This document shows, piece by piece, positions 7,322 through 13,988 of a DNA stretch of 21,468 nucleotides. Position 1 is the stretch's first letter. Each line of letters starts with the position of its first letter. The position numbers and the translations under genes are program-made. The notes beneath the pieces are model-generated. The model searched no databases and was not told the DNA's origin. It was given only the letters and a program-made list of their open reading frames with translations. Source of the stretch: Bacteroidota bacterium (lineage in GTDB: Bacteria > Bacteroidota > Bacteroidia > Chitinophagales > LD1); the NCBI GenBank assembly GCA_947457525.1, contig CANGXE010000004.1:1-21468 (forward strand). The letters are read 5' to 3'.

Positions 7322-8278
7322 ATGTGGAAGTGGTTAAGCCCGTTTTTCATATTTACTACTAACGAACGGAAGGCAATTATCACAATCCTATTGGCTTCTG
7401 TCGTTGCTATACTTGCCCCCAAAACATATATCTATTTTATAGCCTCCAACGACAAGCGGGAATTCAGCAAAGCAGACAGGGCAGTGTTGGCTTTTATGAA
7501 GGAGTATGAAGATAAACAACTTGCGCAGTTAGCAGAAGATACTTCAGGAGATGAAAGTTACCGTGGTCCAATCTTTGACACTGCGGGATTTAAGTATAGA
7601 CCAAAGGAGAAAAAAGCGATAGTTTATTTTGCATTTGACCCTAACTTAATCGGAGAGGAGGAGTGGATGAAGTTAGGGCTTTCGGCTAAGCAAGCGGCTG
7701 TGGTAGAAAACTACAAGGTCAAAGGTGGGAAATTTAGAACTCCTGAGGATATTAGAAAGATCAAAGTGATTTCTGAACAGAAAGCCGGTGAATTGATTCC
7801 TTACGTTACCATTGTTAAAGTCAATGAACTTCAGAAATGGGCAGACCAGCCCAAAACAGTCTGGGCAGAAAAGCCGAAGTTGTTGGTAGACATCAATCAA
7901 GCAGACTCAACCGCCTTTGATATGTTGCGCGGCATTGGGCCAAGTTTGGCGCGAAGAATAATCAGTTACCGAGAGAGACTAGGTGGATTTGTGGCTGTTA
8001 ATCAAATAAGTGAGGTGTGGCAGATGTCTGATAGTACTTATCATAACCTGAAGGATAGGTTTACACTAACATCCATTCCCATCCGTAAGTTAAACATTAA
8101 TAACGCAGACGTAGAGATAATGAAAAAACATCCATATCTGAATTATTATCACGCCAAAGCGATAGTAGCTTACCGCACAGCTAACGGGGAGTTTAAAAAG
8201 TTGGAGGAATTGAAAGAGGTGCACACTATCACAGATAGTGCATTTCAGAAAATATTACCTTACATTTCCTTAAATTAA
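7322..8278 (+). CDS. Membrane-anchored helix-hairpin-helix (ComEA-like) protein
   Basis: This 318-residue protein has one N-terminal membrane helix (about residues 17-40) followed by a charged linker and three helix-hairpin-helix units: about 105-160 (divergent), 190-250 (with INQADSTAFDMLRGIGPSLARRI, the classic ComEA pattern) and 256-318 (INNADVEIMKKHPYLNYYHAKAI). HhH units of this type bind DNA backbone non-specifically. ComEA family members act in DNA uptake at the membrane, but several Bacteroidota carry multi-HhH proteins of unproven role. Topology suggests that the HhH part lies outside the cytoplasm. It stands alone between the atpC terminator and the rplL promoter. The family call is firm; a competence role is inference. 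Confidence 0.8.
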   Translation: MWKWLSPFFIFTTNERKAIITILLASVVAILAPKTYIYFIASNDKREFSKADRAVLAFMKEYEDKQLAQLAEDTSGDESYRGPIFDTAGFKYRPKEKKAIVYFAFDPNLIGEEEWMKLGLSAKQAAVVENYKVKGGKFRTPEDIRKIKVISEQKAGELIPYVTIVKVNELQKWADQPKTVWAEKPKLLVDINQADSTAFDMLRGIGPSLARRIISYRERLGGFVAVNQISEVWQMSDSTYHNLKDRFTLTSIPIRKLNINNADVEIMKKHPYLNYYHAKAIVAYRTANGEFKKLEELKEVHTITDSAFQKILPYISLN

Positions 8279-8348
8279 GTTTATCCAGCCCATTATCCTA
8301 CATGAAATGATAAAATATGTGCTTTTTTTAATTTTCAGGCAGAAAACA

Positions 8349-8379
8349 TTTGCAAAAATCAGTTCCGCTATTATTTTTG
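8349..8379 (+). promoter_or_regulatory. rplL promoter (perfect Bacteroidota consensus)
   Basis: TTTG at 8349-8352, a 19-base spacer and TATTTTTG at 8372-8379 match TTTG-N19-TAnnTTTG exactly. The predicted start is near 8386, leaving a leader of about 140 bases before rplL. Confidence 0.75.
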
Positions 8380-8525
8380 CCGTCCGTTTTGAAAACTGCT
8401 TCCACTATTCTCAAGGCGAACCGTTCTAAACTTGTTAAATAAAGCGTCAATGTGTGTGAGAACATTTGGGCATTTTACGAAAACAGGCAAGAACACTATT
8501 GATAAACTAAAAAAACACATAAAAA

Positions 8526-8897
8526 ATGGCAGATTTAAAAGCATTAGCTGAAACATTGGTGAATCTTTCAGTAAAAGACGTAAAAGAATTAGCAGACATC
8601 TTGAAAGCAGACTACGGTATCGAGCCAGCTGCTGCTGCTGTAGCTGTTGCCGGCCCTGCTGCTGGTCCTGCGGCTGTAGCTGAGAAAACTGAGTTTGACG
8701 TAATCTTGAAAAGCGCAGGCGCTCAGAAATTGAACGTGGTTAAAGCCGTTAAAGATTTGACTGGACTTGGCTTGAAAGAAGCAAAAGATCTAGTTGATGG
8801 TGCACCAAAACCAGTTAAAGAGAAAGTAGACAAAGCAACTGCTGAAGATTTGAAAAAGAAATTAGAAGAAGTAGGTGCTGAAGTAGAATTGAAGTAA
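8526..8897 (+). CDS. rplL: 50S ribosomal protein L7/L12
   Basis: This is the stalk protein of the large subunit, which recruits elongation and initiation factors. At 123 residues it has the normal length. The layout is an N-terminal dimerisation helix pair (residues 1-33), an Ala/Pro/Gly-rich hinge (about 35-52, EPAAAAVAVAGPAAGPAA) and the globular C-terminal domain with KLNVVKAVKDLTGLGLKEAKDLVD, the factor-binding surface. In most bacteria it lies directly after rplJ and before rpoB. Here neither is present: an HhH protein gene is upstream and a terminator follows 26 bases downstream. It has its own promoter and a long leader. It may be the sole copy moved out of the rif region, or a second copy; the window cannot decide. 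Confidence 0.97.
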   Translation: MADLKALAETLVNLSVKDVKELADILKADYGIEPAAAAVAVAGPAAGPAAVAEKTEFDVILKSAGAQKLNVVKAVKDLTGLGLKEAKDLVDGAPKPVKEKVDKATAEDLKKKLEEVGAEVELK

Positions 8898-8923
8898 TTT
8901 TCTGCCAAGTCTTACCAAAAGAT

Positions 8924-8952
8924 AAAACGCCTCCAAGTTCGGGGGCGTTTTT
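8924..8952 (+). terminator. Terminator after rplL
   Basis: CGCCTCC (8928-8934) pairs with GGGGGCG (8941-8947) across a 6-base loop, extended by A-T pairs and followed by a T-run. It closes the rplL transcript, so rpoB is not downstream. Confidence 0.88.
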
Positions 8953-9058
8953 ATTTGCAGTAGGACAATTGTTTTTTGTTCGCCTATTTTTTTGTAAAGA
9001 ACATTTAACTTTCTATTTAGTGTTCCGCAATAGAATGTTCTAACCAATTTTGATTTTT

Positions 9059-9602
9059 ATGAAAAAGTTAAGTTACACATTCATTATCGCCACTTTGGCC
9101 ATCATGATTCATTCTTTCCAACCGGTTCGTCAAACTGCACCATCTGATCCATTGTGCAATTCTTCTACATGTGCGTATTGACGGCTATCCGTTTGATTTC
9201 AACACGAGCAGTAAACTTTCGGCTGTGCTCAGTGAATCGCATGATGTTATCATATCCGTATTCATTGGCAATATTATTAAGAATAAAAACGGCCAAACAG
9301 CTGAGCAGAAAATATAAGTAGCTGTTTCGATAAAAGATTTAGCTAAAGGCTATGTGTTAAATAAAACAGTAACCTATCATTTTAACAATCAAATGTTTGC
9401 CAATTTACCCAGCGAGACAGATTTTTTTGTGACTGATTTGGAATGGAATGAAGATAAAACTGCCTTTAAAGTAACGGCTAGTTTTGAATCTAATGTTAAG
9501 AAGATTGTAAACTATGGTGTCGAAGTGCTGGTTTTAGGTATTAAAGGCCAGTTTGAAGAGATGGTCGTTAAAATGCCGTCTACTATGATTGTTCAAAACT
9601 AA
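9059..9602 (+). pseudogene. Broken gene for a small exported protein
   Basis: An ATG at 9059 opens a signal peptide (MKKLSYTFIIATLAIMIHSFQ) but the frame stops at 9179-9181 after 40 residues. A second frame carries a protein-like sequence from about 9171 (VRIDGYPFDFNTSSKLSAVL) to a TAA at 9315-9317. After that stop the same frame continues for 94 codons (VAVSIKDLAKGYVL) to 9602. The total span is 544 bases, one more than a multiple of three, as expected from a single inserted base near 9168-9171 plus one nonsense change. Joined, it would be about 180 residues with a Sec signal and no domain I recognise. The final 82 codons could be read from a GTG at 9354, but that lacks a signal peptide and I regard it as a fragment. 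Sequencing error is possible but would need two errors. Confidence 0.6.
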
Positions 9603-9632
9603 ACAGATAATGCACCTAATCAGCTTATTTTA

Positions 9633-9657
9633 AGGCTCCCCAACGGGAGCTTTTTTA
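9633..9657 (+). terminator. Terminator before the rpsL promoter
   Basis: GCTCCC (9635-9640) and GGGAGC (9645-9650) form a perfect stem with a CAAC loop followed by TTTTTT. It ends the transcript of the broken gene and insulates the rpsL unit. Confidence 0.88.
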
Positions 9658-9718
9658 TTGCCAATCATTAATTGATGAAAAAAGTGTAGATAATCATGAA
9701 AATAGTACGCTATTGGAT

Positions 9719-9748
9719 TTTGATTTTTCAATAATAAGCCTACTTTTG
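9719..9748 (+). promoter_or_regulatory. rpsL operon promoter (Bacteroidota type)
   Basis: TTTG at 9719-9722, an 18-base spacer and TACTTTTG at 9741-9748 give a full match to both boxes. Transcription would begin near 9755, leaving a leader of only about 15 bases before the rpsL ATG. This also argues against the longer rpsL start at 9713. Confidence 0.75.
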
Positions 9749-9769
9749 CCGTCCCAAAATAAAAGTGGA

Positions 9770-10174
9770 ATGCCTACAATTCAACAACTCGTAAGAAAAT
9801 CTCGCACCATCATCCGTGCAAAATCTAAAAGCCGTGCCTTGGACTCTTGTCCTCAAAAACGCGGTGTTTGTACTCGTGTATATACTACTACACCTAAGAA
9901 GCCAAACTCAGCGTTGCGCAAAGTAGCGAAGGTGCGTTTGACTAACCAGATAGAAGTTATCGCGTATATACCAGGCGAAGGCCATAATCTTCAAGAGCAC
10001 TCTATCGTGTTGATCCGCGGTGGTCGTGTGAAAGATTTACCGGGTGTGCGTTATCACATCGTTCGTGGTTCATTAGACACTGCAGGTGTAGAAAACCGCA
10101 AACAAAGCCGTTCTAAATACGGAACTAAGCGTCCTAAAGCAGGTGCTCCGGCAGCTCCGGCTAAAAAGAAATAA
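9770..10174 (+). CDS. rpsL: 30S ribosomal protein S12
   Basis: This 134-residue S12 is part of the decoding centre of the small subunit. I chose ATG 9770 (MPTIQQLVRKSR), the normal N-terminus; an in-frame start 57 bases upstream lies across the promoter and is rejected. It contains TTTPKKPNSALRK with the lysine pair (E. coli K42/K43 region) and GGRVKDLPGVRYH with the K88 equivalent. Both are the streptomycin-sensitive forms, and the aspartate that is methylthiolated in many bacteria is present. The C-terminal tail is extended and Ala/Pro/Lys-rich (KAGAPAAPAKKK). It is first gene of rpsL-rpsG-fusA-rpsJ-rplC. Confidence 0.97.
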   Translation: MPTIQQLVRKSRTIIRAKSKSRALDSCPQKRGVCTRVYTTTPKKPNSALRKVAKVRLTNQIEVIAYIPGEGHNLQEHSIVLIRGGRVKDLPGVRYHIVRGSLDTAGVENRKQSRSKYGTKRPKAGAPAAPAKKK

Positions 10175-10204
10175 TTGTAAAAATTATCCGACAATAATCA
10201 AATC

Positions 10205-10672
10205 ATGAGAAAAAAAAGAGCACCCAAACGCTACATTCAACCGGATCCTAAATTCGGTGAAGTATTGGTATCACAATTCGTAAATCGCTTGATGTGGAGT
10301 GGAAAAAAATCTACTGCTTACACTGTATTTTACGGAGCTTTAGACCTAATTGAAGAAAGAACCAAAGAAAGTGGTCTTGAAACTTGGAGAAAAGCATTGC
10401 AAAATGTTAGCCCTTCTGTAGAGGTAAGATCAAGAAGAATTGGTGGCGCTAACTTCCAAATTCCTACAGAGGTTCGTGGCGAAAGAAAATTGTCTATGGC
10501 CATCAAATGGTTGATTCAATATAGCCGCGCTAGAAATGGAAAATCTATGGCCGACAAATTGGCTTCTGAATTAGTAGCTGCTTCAAAAGGTGAAGGTGCT
10601 GCTTTCAAAAAGAAAGAAGATACGCACAGAATGGCTGATGCTAACAAAGCGTTTGCTCACTTTAGATTCTAA
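10205..10672 (+). CDS. rpsG: 30S ribosomal protein S7
   Basis: This 155-residue protein nucleates assembly of the 30S head and contacts tRNA at the E site. The N-terminus MRKKRAPKRYIQPDPKFGEVLVSQFVN, the segment SVEVRSRRIGGANFQIPTEV and the C-terminal HRMADANKAFAHFRF are typical. It lies 30 bases after rpsL and 47 before fusA, as in the standard str operon. Confidence 0.97.
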   Translation: MRKKRAPKRYIQPDPKFGEVLVSQFVNRLMWSGKKSTAYTVFYGALDLIEERTKESGLETWRKALQNVSPSVEVRSRRIGGANFQIPTEVRGERKLSMAIKWLIQYSRARNGKSMADKLASELVAASKGEGAAFKKKEDTHRMADANKAFAHFRF

Positions 10673-10719
10673 AAATTTAATCATCAAATAAAAAGGGATT
10701 TCTTTCGAGAAATTGCAAC

Positions 10720-12837
10720 ATGGGAAAAGATTTAACGCACACAAGAAATATTGGTATTGCTGCACACATTGATGCAGGTAAAACAACTACTACAGAGCGT
10801 ATCCTTTACTACACCGGTGTGAACTACAAAATTGGTGAAGTACACGAAGGTGCAGCTACTATGGACTGGATGGAACAAGAACAAGAGCGTGGCATCACTA
10901 TCACCTCTGCAGCTACTCGTTGCGCTTGGACTTGGAAAAATGAAAAATACGACATCAACATTATCGATACTCCGGGTCACGTGGACTTTACTGTAGAGGT
11001 AAACCGTTCATTGCGGGTATTGGATGGTCTTGTGTTTTTGTTTTCTGCTGTTGATGGTGTAGAGCCTCAATCAGAAACTAACTGGCGCTTGGCCGATAAC
11101 TACAATGTTGCTCGTCTAGGTTTCGTGAACAAAATGGACCGTCAAGGTGCAGATTACTTCAACGTAGTCACACAAGTACAAACTATGTTAGGTTCTACTC
11201 CAATGGTAATGCAAATTCCTATTGGAAATGAAGAAAATTTCAAAGGTGTAGTTGATTTGATTACCAACGAGGCTATGATTTGGAATGAGGAAGATAGAGG
11301 TATGACTTACGAGGTGATTGACATCCCTGCTGATTTGGTAGAAGATGTGAAAACTTACCGTGAGAAAATGTTGGAGCAAGTAGCAGAATTTGATGACCAG
11401 TTGATGGAAAAATATTTCGCTGATCCAAATTCAATTTCAGCTGATGAAATTCGCGCTGCCGTTCGTCAAGCAGTTATCGCTCAGAAAGTAGTTCCTATGT
11501 TTTGTGGTTCTTCTTTTAAGAATAAAGGGGTTCAAGAAGTATTGAATGCGGTATGCGCCATATTACCTTCACCGGTAGATAAGAAAGAAGTGAAAGGTAC
11601 AAATCCAGACACAGGCGAAGAAGAAACAAGACAACCTAGCACCGATGGTCCTTTTGCTGCCCTAGCATTCAAAATTGCTACTGACCCATTCGTAGGTCGT
11701 TTGGCTTACATCAGAGCTTACTCTGGTGGTTTAGATGCAGGTTCGTACGTATTGAACACACGTACTGGCAAAAAAGAGCGTATCTCTCGTTTATTCCAAA
11801 TGCACGCCAACAAGCAAAACTCCGTTGACCGTGTTGAAGCAGGTGACATTGCAGCGGGTGTTGGTTTTAAAGATATTCGTACTGGAGATACTTTATGTGA
11901 TGAAAAACATCCGATTGTTTTAGAGAGTATGAAATTCCCTGAACCGGTTATCTCATTGGCTATTGAACCTAAGGCTCAAAAAGACATGGATAAGTTGGGT
12001 ATGAGCTTAGGTAAATTGGCAGAAGAAGATCCTACATTCCGTGTAAGTTATGACGAACACACTGGTCAAACTATCATTGCCGGAATGGGTGAGTTGCACT
12101 TAGAAATCTTGGTAGATCGTCTACGTAGAGAGTTCAAAGTAGAGTGTAATCAAGGAGCACCACAAGTAAACTACAAAGAGAAATTAACCAATACTATCGA
12201 GCATCGCGAGGTTTACAAGAAGCAATCGGGTGGTCGTGGTAAATTTGCCGATATCAAAATAGAAATCGGTCCTGCTGATGATGAGTTTGTCGGACTTCAA
12301 TTTGTGAATGATGTATTTGGAGGTTCTATCCCACGTGAGTTCATCCCTTCTGTGGAGAAAGGATTTAAAGAAGCTATGAAGACTGGTGTATTGGCAGGTT
12401 ATGAAGTAGATAGCTTGAAAGTTCGTTTGTTTGATGGTTCTTTCCACGCAGTTGACTCTGATGCATTATCTTTTGAGTTATGTGCTAAGTTAGCTTTCCG
12501 TACAGCTGCAAGAAATTGCCGTCCGGTATTGCTTGAGCCAATCATGAAAGTAGAAGTAATCACTCCGGAAGAAAACACCGGTGATGTAGTAGGTGACTTG
12601 AACAGAAGAAGAGGTATGCTAGAAGGTATGGAAGCTAAAGTTAACGCTCAAGTTATTAAAGCTAAAGTGCCATTGAGCGAGATGTTTGGTTACGTTACGC
12701 AGTTGCGTACCATCACATCTGGTCGTGCTACTTCTGTGATGGAGTTCCACAGTTTCCAAGCTGCACCTGAAAGTGTTGCGTCAACGGTTATTGCTAAAAA
12801 TCAAGGAAAAGTTAGAAGCAGCGCAGTAGAAGAATAA
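10720..12837 (+). CDS. fusA: Elongation factor G
   Basis: This is the 705-residue GTPase that drives translocation on the ribosome. The GTP-binding motifs are all present: AHIDAGKTT at residues 15-23, switch I RGITI at 57-61, DTPGH at 83-87 and NKMD at 137-140. Domains II to V follow at full length, with GMGELHLEILVDRL marking domain III and the usual domain IV and V sequence after it. It has the normal length and position between rpsG and rpsJ. Confidence 0.98.
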   Translation: MGKDLTHTRNIGIAAHIDAGKTTTTERILYYTGVNYKIGEVHEGAATMDWMEQEQERGITITSAATRCAWTWKNEKYDINIIDTPGHVDFTVEVNRSLRVLDGLVFLFSAVDGVEPQSETNWRLADNYNVARLGFVNKMDRQGADYFNVVTQVQTMLGSTPMVMQIPIGNEENFKGVVDLITNEAMIWNEEDRGMTYEVIDIPADLVEDVKTYREKMLEQVAEFDDQLMEKYFADPNSISADEIRAAVRQAVIAQKVVPMFCGSSFKNKGVQEVLNAVCAILPSPVDKKEVKGTNPDTGEEETRQPSTDGPFAALAFKIATDPFVGRLAYIRAYSGGLDAGSYVLNTRTGKKERISRLFQMHANKQNSVDRVEAGDIAAGVGFKDIRTGDTLCDEKHPIVLESMKFPEPVISLAIEPKAQKDMDKLGMSLGKLAEEDPTFRVSYDEHTGQTIIAGMGELHLEILVDRLRREFKVECNQGAPQVNYKEKLTNTIEHREVYKKQSGGRGKFADIKIEIGPADDEFVGLQFVNDVFGGSIPREFIPSVEKGFKEAMKTGVLAGYEVDSLKVRLFDGSFHAVDSDALSFELCAKLAFRTAARNCRPVLLEPIMKVEVITPEENTGDVVGDLNRRRGMLEGMEAKVNAQVIKAKVPLSEMFGYVTQLRTITSGRATSVMEFHSFQAAPESVASTVIAKNQGKVRSSAVEE

Positions 12838-12868
12838 TTATAAACCAACCATAAAAACGTTCTTTACA

Positions 12869-13174
12869 ATGAACCAAAGAATTAGAATTAAACTAAAAAG
12901 CTACGACCACAATCTTGTTGACAAGAGCGCTGAGCGTATTGTGAAAACAGTTAAAAATACCGGAGCGATTGTTAGTGGACCTGTGCCTCTTCCAACTCAG
13001 CGTAAAGTATTTACCGTTAACCGTTCTCCGCACGTAAACAGCAACAGTAAAGAGCAATTTCAATTGTGTACTTACAAAAGATTGTTAGACATTTATTCTT
13101 CTACATCAAAAACAGTAGATGCATTGATGAAGTTAGAATTGCCTAGTGGAGTTGAAGTAGAAATCAAAGCGTAA
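12869..13174 (+). CDS. rpsJ: 30S ribosomal protein S10
   Basis: This 101-residue protein of the 30S head is also the transcription antitermination factor NusE in E. coli. The N-terminus MNQRIRIKLKSYDHNLVDKSAERIV and the loop GPVPLPTQRKVFTVNRSPHVN are diagnostic. It lies 31 bases after fusA, so the str and S10 gene groups are joined, as in many Bacteroidota. Confidence 0.97.
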   Translation: MNQRIRIKLKSYDHNLVDKSAERIVKTVKNTGAIVSGPVPLPTQRKVFTVNRSPHVNSNSKEQFQLCTYKRLLDIYSSTSKTVDALMKLELPSGVEVEIKA

Positions 13175-13207
13175 GTAGCTCAGTTAATTTGTATTTATTC
13201 ATTTATG

Positions 13208-13227
13208 TGTCGGCCAATAAGCCGATA
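13208..13227 (+). other. Short hairpin in the rpsJ-rplC spacer
   Basis: TCGGC (13210-13214) pairs with GCCGA (13221-13225) around a 6-base loop and extends by a G-T and a T-A pair. It sits in the 71-base spacer, about 18 bases before the rplC ATG, close enough to affect translation of L3. No T-run follows, so it is not a terminator. A regulatory role is speculation. Confidence 0.35.
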
Positions 13228-13245
13228 CCGCTAAAACCAAATATT

Positions 13246-13860
13246 ATGAAAGGAATAATCGGAAAAAAAGTAGGCATGACCAGCGTCTTTGACAATGGTA
13301 AGCAGGTAGGGGTAACTGTTATCGAAGCAGGTCCTTGCGTTATCACACAAATCAAAAACTTTGAAACAGATGGCTATGTGGCAACGCAATTGGCTTTTGA
13401 CGATAAGAAAGAAAAAAACACGCCAAACGCTCAACTTGGTCATTTCAAAAAGGCAAACACAACACCAAAGCGTAAAGTTGTAGAATTTCGCGATTACAAC
13501 TTTGGTAAAGAAGTAGGCGATACAGTTGAAGCAACTGTATTTTCTGAAGGTGATACAGTAAACGTGACAGGTACATCAAAAGGTAAAGGTTTTCAAGGCG
13601 TTGTTAAGCGTCATGGATTTTCCGGAGTAGGTATGGGATCTCACGGTCAACACGATCGTCAAAGAGCGCCAGGTTCATTGGGTGCTTCATCTGATCCATC
13701 TCACGTATTTAAAGGCATGAGAATGGCTGGAAGAATGGGTGGAGAGCGTGTAGTAACTATCAACTTATCTGTTGTAAAAGTATTGCCAGAGCACAATTTG
13801 ATTTTGATCAAAGGTTCAATCCCAGGTGCAAATGGTTCTTACGTTATCATTGAAGGGTAA
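13246..13860 (+). CDS. rplC: 50S ribosomal protein L3
   Basis: This 204-residue protein reaches the peptidyl-transferase centre and is an early assembly protein. I chose ATG 13246 (MKGIIGKKVGMTSVFDN); an upstream in-frame start adds 19 non-conserved residues. Typical features are GTSKGKGFQGVVKRHGFSG and the central extension SHGQHDRQRAPGSLGASSDP with the glutamine methylated in many bacteria. In the standard S10 operon rplD, rplW and rplB follow at once. Here an intrinsic terminator begins 35 bases after the stop and the next gene is on the other strand. Confidence 0.97.
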   Translation: MKGIIGKKVGMTSVFDNGKQVGVTVIEAGPCVITQIKNFETDGYVATQLAFDDKKEKNTPNAQLGHFKKANTTPKRKVVEFRDYNFGKEVGDTVEATVFSEGDTVNVTGTSKGKGFQGVVKRHGFSGVGMGSHGQHDRQRAPGSLGASSDPSHVFKGMRMAGRMGGERVVTINLSVVKVLPEHNLILIKGSIPGANGSYVIIEG

Positions 13861-13895
13861 TCTACGTAAGTAGTCCCGATAAAGGAAAAGGAAGG

Positions 13896-13925
13896 CCTCG
13901 ACTATAAAAAAGTCGAGGTTTTTTT
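13896..13925 (+). terminator. Terminator after rplC
   Basis: A perfect 8-base-pair stem, CCTCGACT / AGTCGAGG, with an A-rich 7-base loop is followed by seven T residues. It is strong and plus-strand specific; the minus side has no T-run. It ends the rpsL-rplC operon. Confidence 0.92.
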
Positions 13926-13988
13926 ATTTCAGTATAAATATAGGATAATATGTATTTGTCGAGTGATTGAACCGTGATGGCACAATAA

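Noticed and set aside
9713..9769. Longer rpsL start.
   Set aside because: It covers the promoter boxes and adds 19 residues not found in S12.
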